A DNA stretch of 18,422 nucleotides from CAMBDR01 sp046597185. Its GTDB lineage: Bacteria; Pseudomonadota; Gammaproteobacteria; Burkholderiales; Burkholderiaceae_D. Each line of letters opens with the position of its first letter. Position 1 is the stretch's first letter. The stretch is taken from NCBI GenBank assembly GCA_046597185.1, contig JBKJLF010000221.1, forward strand, positions 1-18,422. The letters run 5' to 3'. This document shows, one piece after another, positions 6,840 to 14,765 of this stretch. The notes beneath the pieces were generated by a model. The model was not told the origin of the DNA and searched no databases. It was given only the letters and a program-made list of their open reading frames with translations. Position numbers and translations under genes: made by a program.

Positions 6840-7594
6840 GCCACCAGCGCAATTTCCGGCAAACTGGCCGAACGGGTGCCCGCCTCAGGCGGATTATTTT
6901 GCGCACGCCAGGCAAATACCAGCGAAAACTTGGTGTTGTCAGTTTGATTGCGCCCCGCCGCATGGAATAAATTGCTATGAAACAGCAGCAAATCGCCTTG
7001 CTGCAAAGGCACAGGCTGCGCTTGCGCCAACAAGCTTCGGTTTTGCGCCAGATCGGACCGTAAAAACTGCCGTTCGTCAAATTGTTCTGGACTAATTTGC
7101 ATTTGATGTGAGCCGGGAATGACCAACAGACAACCATTTTCCGGCGCTTCATCACGCAGGGCCAGCCAACTGGAAACCAATTCGGCACGCTGAAAATGCC
7201 AATAACGGCTATCGCGGTGCCAACTGGTGGCGGTGGAATAGTGCGGTTGCTTGGTCATGATGCAATTGTGATGCGCTTGCGTCAGCAAAACATCTGCGCC
7301 CAATAATTGCTGCAAAACCTGCACCAGCGCCGGCGCGCTAGCCCAGGCCGCCAGCATGGGCGCGCGCGCATAGGCCTGCAACAGGCGACGCACCGTTTGC
7401 CCACCTTCTGCATTACGCGATTCGGGCGCGCCCGGATAGCCTGTGTCGGCTTCATATTCCATCAGCCCAGTATGTTGCGCCAAATGCTGCTGCGCCAGCG
7501 CAATGACCTGCTCACAAAACTGAGGGGTGGCAAACCTGGGTAACACTAAAAAACCTTGGCGATGAAATTGGTCGATGGCTGAGGGCTGGCTCAT
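6836..7594 (-). CDS. Phytanoyl-CoA dioxygenase (PhyH) family Fe(II)/2-oxoglutarate oxygenase
   Basis: Predicted 252-residue cytoplasmic oxygenase. The start MSQPSAIDQFHRQGFLVLPR is the usual PhyH opening. The iron ligands are H126-x-D128 (SWHRDSRYW) and the distal H211 (LFHAAGRNQ), preceded by the GDLLLFHSNLFH strand. Where the family normally has an Arg that binds the 2-oxoglutarate carboxylate (N-T-R-x-S-L-like), this protein has N-T-K-F-S-L (Lys222). R215 or R230 might serve instead, so cofactor use needs testing. The frame is open back to 7819, but those 75 residues look non-coding. ATG 7594 gives the normal length, although its Shine-Dalgarno is weak. The substrate is unknown. Family members hydroxylate phytanoyl-CoA, ectoine and many secondary metabolites. 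It converges on alkB, so a lipid or alkane role is possible but unproven. Confidence 0.82.
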   Translation of the reverse strand: MSQPSAIDQFHRQGFLVLPRFATPQFCEQVIALAQQHLAQHTGLMEYEADTGYPGAPESRNAEGGQTVRRLLQAYARAPMLAAWASAPALVQVLQQLLGADVLLTQAHHNCIMTKQPHYSTATSWHRDSRYWHFQRAELVSSWLALRDEAPENGCLLVIPGSHQMQISPEQFDERQFLRSDLAQNRSLLAQAQPVPLQQGDLLLFHSNLFHAAGRNQTDNTKFSLVFAWRAQNNPPEAGTRSASLPEIALVA

Positions 7595-7650
7595 GAGTAA
7601 AATAAAAATGTTTTTGGGGAACAGTATTGTGCCATGTTTATGGGGCGGGT

Positions 7651-7672
7651 GCAGCATGTTCTTGCTTGCTGC
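7651..7672. other. Small inverted repeat GCAGCA-N10-TGCTGC upstream of the PhyH gene
   Basis: A six-base perfect inverted repeat in the region shared by the divergent PhyH and sugar-transport genes. It has no T-run, so it is not a terminator. It could be an operator or chance. Confidence 0.2.
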
Positions 7673-7784
7673 GGGTAAATTCTTTGGCTCGTCTGCCAAT
7701 GATTGGGTTCGATCAGATTTGTTGTACTTCAATCTCACATCACGCCTATAAATTGAGGCTTTTCGTCTTCCGGGCAAATCTTCG

Positions 7785-7813
7785 TTGACATCAGGCATGA
7801 TCCAATTTATCTT
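7785..7813 (+). promoter_or_regulatory. Candidate sigma70 promoter of the sugar-transport operon
   Basis: A perfect TTGACA (7785-7790), a 17-base spacer and TATCTT (7808-7813, 4 of 6 to consensus). It predicts a start about 35 bases upstream of ATG 7854, a sensible leader length. It is the only good -35 in the intergenic region on this strand. Confidence 0.45.
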
Positions 7814-7853
7814 CGTCATACTATCCTATCGGCTATCTTGAAAAGAAACAATT

Positions 7854-9005
7854 ATGGAGAACGGCAATTCGGGGGTGACACTGGAAAACGTGGTCAAGGT
7901 CTACGATGGCGGGGTGCAAGTCATTCATGGCGTGAACCTGGAAATCGGGCGCGGTGAGTTTGTGGTGTTTGTCGGGCCTTCCGGTTGCGGCAAATCGACG
8001 CTGATGCGCATGGTGGCCGGGCTGGAAAGTGTGTCGGGCGGCACGATTTCGATTGAAGGGCGGGTGGTCAACGACCTGCCACCGCGTGAACGCGATATTG
8101 GCATGGTGTTTCAAGACTATGCGCTGTATCCACATAAAACCGTGTTCGATAACCTGGCCTTTGGCTTGAAGCTGCGCAAAACCCCGGCGGCTGAAATCGA
8201 CAGCCGCGTGCGCGCCACTGCGGCGATTTTAAAAATCGATCATTTATTGCAACGCAAACCGCGTGCGCTCTCGGGGGGGCAACGCCAGCGCGTGGCCATG
8301 GGGCGCGCCATTGTGCGCAATGCAAAATTATTTTTGTTTGATGAACCTTTATCCAATCTTGACGCCTTGTTGCGCGCCGAAATGCGCACCGAAATCAAAA
8401 AATTGCATCAGCGCGTCAAAGCCACGACCATTTATGTGACCCACGATCAGGTGGAAGCCATGACGCTGGCTGAACGCATCGTGGTGCTCTCGGCCGGACG
8501 CATCATGCAAGTGGGTACGCCCGAGCAAATTTATCATCATCCGGTGTCCAAATTTGTGGCCGGGTTTACTGGTTCGCCACCGATGAATTTTTTACCCGCC
8601 GTATTGGATACGGTAGTGGGCAGCGCCTGCATCAAGTTGGGTCAAGCGAGCTTGCCGCTACCCGCCGCGCTGGCTGGCAAATTGGGCCAGAGCACAGGCC
8701 AGGCGCTGGAGTTGGGGATACGGCCGGAAGATATTTGGCTGGACGCCAAACCAGCCAATGCGGCGGACCCGGCTAACCGCGCCGCGCTCAAGGTTTCGGT
8801 GGTGGTGGTGGAACCGCTTGGCGCAGAAACCCTGGTGACCCTGCAGTGCGACACGGGAGAAATGGTGGCGCGCATGCCGCCCAATGTGCGCTTTGCGCCG
8901 GGGGCGGAAATGACCGTTTATTTCGATCTGGACAAATTGCATTTGTTCGACCCGGCCAGCGGCATGGCGCTCAATGCCACGCCTACCGCCACCCCCACCC
9001 CATAA
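7854..9005 (+). CDS. Carbohydrate ABC transporter ATP-binding protein (UgpC/MsmK/MalK type)
   Basis: Predicted 383-residue ATPase that powers a sugar importer on the cytoplasmic face. Motifs in order: Walker A GPSGCGKST (41-49), Q-loop VFQDYALYPH (Q87), signature LSGGQRQRV (139-147), Walker B LFLFDEP (159-165), D-loop SNLD (167-170) and H-loop TIYVTHD (H197). A C-terminal TOBE/MalK-type regulatory domain covers about 235-370 (LGIRPEDI, EPLGAETLVT). First gene of the operon. Its stop is 11 bases before the binding-protein start. The Shine-Dalgarno is weak (AAAGAAA). The last residues are a short Thr-Pro/Ala repeat. The gene symbol is left open because UgpC, MsmK and MalK cannot be told apart by sequence alone. 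Confidence 0.93.
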   Translation: MENGNSGVTLENVVKVYDGGVQVIHGVNLEIGRGEFVVFVGPSGCGKSTLMRMVAGLESVSGGTISIEGRVVNDLPPRERDIGMVFQDYALYPHKTVFDNLAFGLKLRKTPAAEIDSRVRATAAILKIDHLLQRKPRALSGGQRQRVAMGRAIVRNAKLFLFDEPLSNLDALLRAEMRTEIKKLHQRVKATTIYVTHDQVEAMTLAERIVVLSAGRIMQVGTPEQIYHHPVSKFVAGFTGSPPMNFLPAVLDTVVGSACIKLGQASLPLPAALAGKLGQSTGQALELGIRPEDIWLDAKPANAADPANRAALKVSVVVVEPLGAETLVTLQCDTGEMVARMPPNVRFAPGAEMTVYFDLDKLHLFDPASGMALNATPTATPTP

Positions 9006-9016
9006 TGGAGGGCGCG

Positions 9017-10321
9017 ATGCAAATATTGAAACGCCGGGTGGTAGGGCTTGCTGCCAGCCTGAGCTTGACAAAGACCCTGGCATGGCTGGCATGGCTGACA
9101 TTGCTGGCCTTGCCGCCACGCCTGGCCCAGGCCGAAAACCGGGTGCGGGTATTTGTCGGCTCGCAGGCACGGCCCGAATTAATGCGCGAAATCTTTGCCA
9201 TGTACATGCAGCAAACGCCCGGCGTCAAGGTGGAAATTGAAACCGGCGGCGCAACCTCGGAGCTGCAATCGCGCTACCTGAACATGATGCTCAGCGCCAG
9301 CGACAGCCATCTCGATGTATTTTTAATCGACATCGTGCGCCCCTCGCAATACGCTGCTGCCGGTTGGCTGGAACCGCTCGACAGCTACCTCGGCAGCGGG
9401 CGCGACAGTCTGGTCGATGCCTGGTTGCCTGCGTATCGGCGTGCCAACATCATCAACGGCAAACTGGTGGCGCTGCCTGCGTTTGCCGACGCCCAGTTTC
9501 TCTACTACCGCAAAGACTTGTTGGCCAAATATAAACTGGCCGCGCCTACCACCTGGGAGGCCTTGGCTACCAGCGCCAAAACCGTGCTGGCGGGTGAACG
9601 CGACCCGCAACTGCAAGGCTTGAGCTTTCAGGGCAAAGCGATTGAAGCGGCGGTTTGTACCTTTTTGGTGCCTTACTGGAGTCAGGGTGGCTCGATTGGG
9701 GAGGATGGGAAATTTGGCCTGGAACCTGCCAAAGCCGAGGCGGGCCTGGCGATGTGGTTGAGCTTGTTGCAGCAAGGGGTGGTGAAAAAAAATATCGCCG
9801 AAGTGGCCACCGATGATACGCGTAAAGAATTTATGGCCGGCAAAGCTTTGTTTGCGGTTAACTTTGGCTATGCCTGGAATCACTTCCAAAAAAATCCCGA
9901 TTCCAAGGCGCGTGATTTGACTGGTGTGGTCGCGTTGCCAGTGATGAAGGGCGGCGTTTCCGCCAGTTGCCTGGGGGGCTGGCAGTGGGGTGTTTCCAAA
10001 TTCTCAAACAACAAGGCCGAAGCGGTGAAACTGATACGCTGGATGTCCAGCCCACAGGTAGCGAAAATACTCGCCATCAAAGGCTCCAATCTGCCGATTT
10101 TTGCTTCCGTGTATTCTGACCCCGAAGTGCTGGCCGCCAACCCCTTCTTTGCTGCCGCACTGCCTGCGGTGCTGGGGGCAAGAGCGCGTCCGGTGACGCC
10201 GGAATACCGCGCCGTGTCGGATGCATTGCGCGTCAATACCAGTGCGGTGCTGGCCGGGGCCAAAACCCCGCAGGCAGCGGTAGAGGATATTCAGGCGCGT
10301 TTTGCTCGCATTAACAGGTAG
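9017..10321 (+). CDS. Sugar ABC transporter periplasmic substrate-binding protein
   Basis: Predicted 434-residue extracellular solute-binding protein, family 1 (MalE/UgpB-like). Residues 1-39 form a long Sec signal peptide with a Leu/Trp/Ala core, cleaved after AQA. There is no lipobox Cys, so it should be soluble in the periplasm. The mature start has the usual pattern (VRVFVGSQARPELMREIFAMY, then GVKVEIETGG), and DVFLIDIVRPSQYAAAGWLEPLD is the family's ligand-cleft region. ATG 9017 is preferred over ATG 9005 because GGAGG (9007-9011) lies five bases ahead; the frame is open much further upstream inside the ATPase gene but is not translated in that frame. The ligand is inferred from the operon to be an alpha-xyloside or related oligosaccharide. 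Confidence 0.92.
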   Translation: MQILKRRVVGLAASLSLTKTLAWLAWLTLLALPPRLAQAENRVRVFVGSQARPELMREIFAMYMQQTPGVKVEIETGGATSELQSRYLNMMLSASDSHLDVFLIDIVRPSQYAAAGWLEPLDSYLGSGRDSLVDAWLPAYRRANIINGKLVALPAFADAQFLYYRKDLLAKYKLAAPTTWEALATSAKTVLAGERDPQLQGLSFQGKAIEAAVCTFLVPYWSQGGSIGEDGKFGLEPAKAEAGLAMWLSLLQQGVVKKNIAEVATDDTRKEFMAGKALFAVNFGYAWNHFQKNPDSKARDLTGVVALPVMKGGVSASCLGGWQWGVSKFSNNKAEAVKLIRWMSSPQVAKILAIKGSNLPIFASVYSDPEVLAANPFFAAALPAVLGARARPVTPEYRAVSDALRVNTSAVLAGAKTPQAAVEDIQARFARINR

Positions 10322-10358
10322 CAATGAACCAAAGCAATGAACGAAAGCAATGAGCTTT
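10320..10358 (+). repeat. 13-base tandem repeat, three copies, before the first permease
   Basis: AGCAATGA starts at 10320, 10333 and 10346, 13 bases apart, the first two units being nearly identical (AGCAATGAAC plus three bases). Each unit carries an ATG, and because 13 is not a multiple of three the ATGs lie in three different frames. Only the one at 10337 is in frame with the permease. None has a good ribosome site, unlike ATG 10379. Confidence 0.6.
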
Positions 10359-10378
10359 CATCCGTAAAGGAGCCAAAC

Positions 10379-11272
10379 ATGCAGCAGCGTCGTTTTTATC
10401 AGCGTCTGGTTGACCCAAGTGAAGCCACCCTGGCGTGGATTTTACTGGCCCCCGCCTGCCTGCTGTTGCTGGCGGTGGTGGCTTACCCGGTGGGGCGCTT
10501 GATTTTTGACAGTTTTTTCGATATCCGCATCACCCGTGGTGGTCAGCCGCATTTTGTGGGGTTGGATAACTACCGTTTTGCCTGGTCCGACCCGCTGTTT
10601 TGGCAAGCCCTGAAAAACACCATGATCATTACCGTCATCACCGTGCCCGCAGCGCTGATCATTGGCTTGGGCCTGGCCATGCTGGCCAATTTGCCGTTCA
10701 AATATAAATGGCCGGTGCGCTTGGCGCTGTTGATGCCCTGGGCTTTGCCACTGGCCTTTGTCGGTATGATTTTCGCGTGGTTTTTTCATAGTGAATATGG
10801 CGTAGTGAATGATATTTTGGCGCGCCTGGGTTGGGAGCCGATCATCTGGTTTAATTCCACCCCGCTCTCGTTGGGGGCGATTTGTTTGGCCACCATCTGG
10901 AAAACTTCCTCTTTTATGGCGCTGATTTTGCTGGCTGGTTTGCAAACCATCCCGGCGTCGCTGTACCAGGCGGCAGAGGTTGATGGCGCTTCACGCTGGT
11001 ATCAATTTACCGACATTACTTTACCCTTGCTGCTGCCATCGATGTTGGTGGCGCTGATTTTCCGCACCCTGACCGCGATTCAATCCTTCGATATCCCCTT
11101 CAATATGGCAGGGCCGGGCGAAGAAACCAAAACCCTGGCGATGTATATCCAAAGCAATGCGGTCGATTATCTCGATATTGGCTATAGCGCGGCGCTGGCG
11201 GTGTTCATGTTCTTTTTATCGATGGCAACCACCTTTGTCTACCTTAAATATGTGGGAGCGGAAAAAGAATGA
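10379..11272 (+). CDS. Carbohydrate ABC transporter permease (MalF/UgpA type)
   Basis: Predicted 297-residue inner-membrane permease with about six transmembrane segments; the first is LAWILLAPACLLLLAVVAYPVG shortened at either end. The binding-protein-dependent transport loop (EAA motif) is YQAAEVDGASRWYQFTDITLP, followed by LLLP, which docks on the ATPase. ATG 10379 is chosen over the upstream in-frame ATG 10337 because AAAGGAG (10366-10372) precedes it by six bases. The stop overlaps the next permease start as ATGA (11269-11272), so the two subunits are translationally coupled. It forms the transport channel with the second permease. Confidence 0.92.
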   Translation: MQQRRFYQRLVDPSEATLAWILLAPACLLLLAVVAYPVGRLIFDSFFDIRITRGGQPHFVGLDNYRFAWSDPLFWQALKNTMIITVITVPAALIIGLGLAMLANLPFKYKWPVRLALLMPWALPLAFVGMIFAWFFHSEYGVVNDILARLGWEPIIWFNSTPLSLGAICLATIWKTSSFMALILLAGLQTIPASLYQAAEVDGASRWYQFTDITLPLLLPSMLVALIFRTLTAIQSFDIPFNMAGPGEETKTLAMYIQSNAVDYLDIGYSAALAVFMFFLSMATTFVYLKYVGAEKE

Positions 11273-12099
11273 CATCCTTGTTCTCATCAAAGCGTTTGCG
11301 CTGGCTGGCCGCGCTTATCGTCATCTTTAACGGTGCCGCGCCTGCCGTGTGGATTTTATTCACCTCGCTCAAGGGCGAAGCCGAGTTGACCCAACTGCCC
11401 ATCACTTATCTGCCGCACGCGCCCACGCTGGCCAATTTTGTGGCGGCCTTTCGCGATCAACCCTTGCTCACCTTCTTGCTCAATAGCGCCATGGTGGCGG
11501 GCTTATCGACCGTGAGTTCGCTGTTTGTCAGCACCCTGGCCGCGTATGCGATTGCACGGTTGAACCTGCGCTATCGCAAAATCATTTTAACCGGCATTAT
11601 CGCGGTTTCGATGTTCCCTTTGGTGACGCTGATGGTGCCCTTGTTTGAAATCATGCGCAGCCTGCATTTACTCAATAGCTATTGGGCGCTGGTGTTGCCC
11701 TACACGGTGTTGAATTTGCCGATTTGCACCCTGATGCTGGTGAGTTTTTTTCAGGATATTCCGCGTGACCTGGAAAACGCCGCCATGCTCGATGGCTGTA
11801 CCCGGCTGGGCGCATTGTGGGGCATTGTGATTCCGCTCTCGGCCCCTGGCGTGTTTACGGCGGGCATACTCGCCTTTGTGAATGCGTGGGATGAATTTTT
11901 GTTGGCGCTGTCGATGAATTCCGCTGTCGCCTGGCGCACGCTGCCGGTTGGCATTCAAATGTATCAGGGTGAATTTTCTTTTCCTTGGCCGATTATCTCG
12001 GCGGCGCTGGTGGTGGCGTTGATTCCGGTGTTGATATTGGTGATGGTATTTCAGGAAAAAGTCGTCAGCGGTTTAACGGCGGGTGGCTTGAAAGGGTAG
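11269..12099 (+). CDS. Carbohydrate ABC transporter permease (MalG/UgpE type)
   Basis: Predicted 276-residue inner-membrane permease, the second channel subunit, with about six transmembrane segments. A conserved SLKGEAE follows the first segment and the EAA loop is ENAAMLDGCTRLGALWGIVIP. It ends in the family's GLTAGGLKG. Its ATG overlaps the stop of the first permease, with GGAG about 11 bases ahead. The next gene follows 51 bases later on the same strand. Confidence 0.93.
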   Translation: MTSLFSSKRLRWLAALIVIFNGAAPAVWILFTSLKGEAELTQLPITYLPHAPTLANFVAAFRDQPLLTFLLNSAMVAGLSTVSSLFVSTLAAYAIARLNLRYRKIILTGIIAVSMFPLVTLMVPLFEIMRSLHLLNSYWALVLPYTVLNLPICTLMLVSFFQDIPRDLENAAMLDGCTRLGALWGIVIPLSAPGVFTAGILAFVNAWDEFLLALSMNSAVAWRTLPVGIQMYQGEFSFPWPIISAALVVALIPVLILVMVFQEKVVSGLTAGGLKG

Positions 12100-12150
12100 G
12101 GTGGGCACGATTTTGTGGCTACGCGTAAAATTTTGAACAGGAGTGTGAGC

Positions 12151-14532
12151 ATGTCGTTTACTGCATTTCAGCAAGCGGATTTTCAACGTCTACAGCAAGT
12201 GAAACTGATCGAACAAAGCCCACAGCGCGTGCGCTTTGAGGTCGATGGCTTTGCCTTGAGCGTGCAAAGCCAAGATGCGCACACGCTACGTCTGAGTATC
12301 AATGACGGGCGTAGCACAGCGCCGGATTATAACTTGCTCATGCCCACCACCGATGCGCCGGAATTGACGCTGCTGGCCCTGCCCAATGGTTGGCAAATTC
12401 AAACCGTGGATGCCAGCGTGGGCCTGCTGCTGGAATGCGTGCCGCTACGCATCAGCTTGCTGCGCCAGGGCAAAACCGTGCTCACTTCGATTACCGATCA
12501 GCATTTTAAAGGCCGCTCGCGCTTGCCAGCGTTTGGTGTGCAAACCGAGGCACAAACTGAGGGGCAAGCCGGCCAGTGCTGGTGCGCCGCATTCGCCCTC
12601 GCCAGCGAAACCGCGGTCTATGGCCTGGGTGAAAAATACGGTCCGCTGAATAAACGCGGCCAACTGCTGCGTGGCCGCACCGAAGATGCACTGGGTGTGA
12701 ACACCGAACTATCGTACAAAAACATCCCGTTTTGCTGGAGCCCGGACGGCTGGGGTGTGCTGGCGCATACCCCCGCCATTGTGCGCCATGGCGTCGGCTT
12801 TGGCCAATGGTCATACCGCAGCTATGTGCTGGAAGTGGAAGGCACCGGTCTCGACCTGTTTTTCTTCACCGGCGACCCCGCCACCATCCTCGACAGCTAC
12901 AGCTCCCTCACTGGCCGCCCGGCGCTGCCACCGCTGTGGAGCCTTGGCATGTGGCTCTCGCGCGCCTACTACAAAACCCCGCAGGAAGCCATCGATACCG
13001 CCGCCGAATTACGCCGCCGCCAAATCCCCTGCGATGTCATCACCCTGGACGGGCGCGCCGCCTGGGAAGTGCGCACCCGCTTTTCCTTTGAATGGGATAA
13101 AAGCCGTTTCGATGACCCCAAACAAAGCGTGGCGGCATTGAAAGCCTACGACTTAAAAGTCTGCGTCTGGGAATACCCCTGCATTTCGATCCATAATAAA
13201 TTATTTGGCGAACTCGAAGCCCGTGGCTGGTTGCTGAAAAAAGCCGACGGTAGCGCCTATGTTTTTGATTGGGTGAAAGACCCGACCGACGACCCCTTCG
13301 GCGCGGTCTTAACGCCCTTGCCGCCATCGGGTTTGCTCGACTTTACCCACCCCGAAGCCAGGCAGTATTGGGCCGATAGCCACAATGCCTTGTTTGATGT
13401 GGGCGTGGATGTCATGAAAACCGATTTTGGCGAACAGGTGGAAGACGATATGCAGGCCCATAACGGCGACAGCGGGCGGCGCTTGCATAACGTCTACCCT
13501 TTGCTGTACAACGCCTGCGTGTACCACGCCACCCAACGCTACAACGAGGCCCACGGGCGCGGCCCGGCCATGGTGTGGGGGCGTGATGGCTTTATTGGCA
13601 GCCAGCGCTACCCCATGCAATGGGGCGGCGACCCGCAAACCGATTGGGAAGGCATGGCTGCCAGTATTCGTGGTGCGCTCAGTTATGGCATGAGCGGCGT
13701 GCCCTATTATTCCAGCGACGTGGGCGGCTTTTATGGCGCGCAGCAACCCGACTCCGAATTGTATTTGCGCTGGACCGCCAACGGCATCTTTTGCTCGCAC
13801 TTTCGCTACCACGGCATTGGCGTGCGCGAGCCGTGGGGCTTAGGGCCAGAAACCGAAGCCATTGCGCGTGACTGGCTGTTATTTCGCTATGCGCTGATCC
13901 CCTACATCATGGGCGCGATGGAGCAAGCGGCAGCCATCGGTTTGCCCCTGATGCGCGCCATGGCGCTGGCCTTTCCGGATGACCGCGCCGCGCGTGCGTA
14001 TGAGCTGCAATATCTGTTTGGCGATGCGCTCTTGGTAGCGCCGATTACCGCCCCCGGCGGCTATACCGAAGTCTGGTTTCCGGCCGGTTCTGCCTGGTAC
14101 GATTTGGGCACGGGTGAGCGCATTGAAGGCGGTCAAGCGCGCCGGGTGCATAAAACCATAGCCCAGTTACCGGTGTACGGGCGCGAAGGGCATATGCTGT
14201 GCCTGGGGCCAAAGGTGCAGCATACTGGCCAAATTGATCTGGCCCAGCCGGTGCAGCAAGTCTGGCTATTTGGCCTGCCGCGCCATGCGCCGTGTGTGAT
14301 GAGCACGCATGATGCAGGCGCTGTCGATGGCCGTGGCCAGCGCATCGAAATCATCCAGGGCGAAAAAGCTCGCAAAAAAACTGACAAAAAAACCGGCAAA
14401 AAAGGCGCTAAAAAGGGCGAAAGGGAAGTGGTATGGCTCAGCGGCGTCAAGGCTGCGCAATGCCTGCCCTCAGCCGGGATGTGCGTGACTGACATCGGCC
14501 AGCGGGTGCGGGTCGAAATGATTGAAAATTGA
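12151..14532 (+). CDS. Glycoside hydrolase family 31, alpha-xylosidase-like (YicI-related)
   Basis: Predicted 793-residue cytoplasmic retaining glycosidase that removes terminal alpha-linked xylose or glucose. There is no signal peptide, so it acts after uptake. The N-terminal beta-sandwich contains YGLGEKYGPLNKRG (about 157-170). The catalytic barrel has MWLSRAYYKTPQEA, the nucleophile D425 in VMKTDFGEQ, the acid/base D494 in QWGGDPQTDWEGMAASIRG, and SDVGGFYG. ATG 12151 follows CAGGAG by seven bases. The KTDFGE and HNVYPLLYN blocks favour the alpha-xylosidase branch. The substrate-recognition loop after the second strand (ITLDGRAAWEV) differs from the CFW-type loop I recall in E. coli YicI, so specificity may differ. 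A Lys-rich KKxx repeat (738-757) interrupts the C-terminal domain. Alternative: a specialised alpha-glucosidase. Confidence 0.87.
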   Translation: MSFTAFQQADFQRLQQVKLIEQSPQRVRFEVDGFALSVQSQDAHTLRLSINDGRSTAPDYNLLMPTTDAPELTLLALPNGWQIQTVDASVGLLLECVPLRISLLRQGKTVLTSITDQHFKGRSRLPAFGVQTEAQTEGQAGQCWCAAFALASETAVYGLGEKYGPLNKRGQLLRGRTEDALGVNTELSYKNIPFCWSPDGWGVLAHTPAIVRHGVGFGQWSYRSYVLEVEGTGLDLFFFTGDPATILDSYSSLTGRPALPPLWSLGMWLSRAYYKTPQEAIDTAAELRRRQIPCDVITLDGRAAWEVRTRFSFEWDKSRFDDPKQSVAALKAYDLKVCVWEYPCISIHNKLFGELEARGWLLKKADGSAYVFDWVKDPTDDPFGAVLTPLPPSGLLDFTHPEARQYWADSHNALFDVGVDVMKTDFGEQVEDDMQAHNGDSGRRLHNVYPLLYNACVYHATQRYNEAHGRGPAMVWGRDGFIGSQRYPMQWGGDPQTDWEGMAASIRGALSYGMSGVPYYSSDVGGFYGAQQPDSELYLRWTANGIFCSHFRYHGIGVREPWGLGPETEAIARDWLLFRYALIPYIMGAMEQAAAIGLPLMRAMALAFPDDRAARAYELQYLFGDALLVAPITAPGGYTEVWFPAGSAWYDLGTGERIEGGQARRVHKTIAQLPVYGREGHMLCLGPKVQHTGQIDLAQPVQQVWLFGLPRHAPCVMSTHDAGAVDGRGQRIEIIQGEKARKKTDKKTGKKGAKKGEREVVWLSGVKAAQCLPSAGMCVTDIGQRVRVEMIEN
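14362..14421 (+). repeat. 12-base repeat encoding KKxx tetrapeptides inside the GH31 gene
   Basis: Four successive tetrapeptides KKTD, KKTG, KKGA, KKGE are coded by units of 12 bases with A-runs of seven, seven, six and five. The frame is kept. About half of residues 738-757 are Lys or Arg, unlike the rest of the enzyme. It looks like a replication-slippage insertion in a surface loop of the C-terminal beta domain. Confidence 0.65.
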
Positions 14533-14572
14533 TGGATTTCTGTGGGTTTTTGCAGTGTTTTCAGCCAGGTGA

Positions 14573-14734
14573 CGGGCGGCGTTTATTTCGCTGGAACCAA
14601 TCAGCCACGTGCCCAATGCACACCAGTTGGCCGAGCAAGGCCATCAGGACACGGGTTTGCGCTGGTTGGCGAGCGGCGAGTCGTTTTCGGTTGGCATGCG
14701 CATTGCGCCTGTGGCCAAAGCGGATTTAAAATAA
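14573..14734 (+). pseudogene. 3' remnant of an aldose 1-epimerase (mutarotase) gene
   Basis: Between the GH31 and SDR genes one frame, opened only by a TGA (14570-14572), encodes 53 residues and a stop. It contains FISLEPISHVPNAHQLAEQ and then LRWLASGESFSVGMRI, the typical ending of GalM-like aldose 1-epimerases (EP-x-SH-x-PNA, later L-x-x-GES-x-S-x-x-MRI). Full proteins of this family are about 300-350 residues, so the first five-sixths are missing. There is no start codon or ribosome site. A mutarotase fits the neighbours (glycosidase, sugar dehydrogenase), so this is probably an operon gene lost by an in-place deletion whose left junction lies between the GH31 stop and about 14573. The recognition rests on pattern memory over a short stretch. 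Confidence 0.6.
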
Positions 14735-14765
14735 CGGTTTTTAGAATCGGATTGGAGATTGTAAC

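Noticed and set aside
7595..7819. 75-codon N-terminal extension of the PhyH oxygenase
   Set aside because: It does not resemble the family, and the normal PhyH opening starts at the Met encoded at 7594. The region also carries the promoter of the divergent operon.
8846..9016. 57-codon N-terminal extension of the sugar-binding protein
   Set aside because: It overlaps the end of the ATPase gene in another frame, and a GGAGG site plus signal peptide clearly place the start at 9017.
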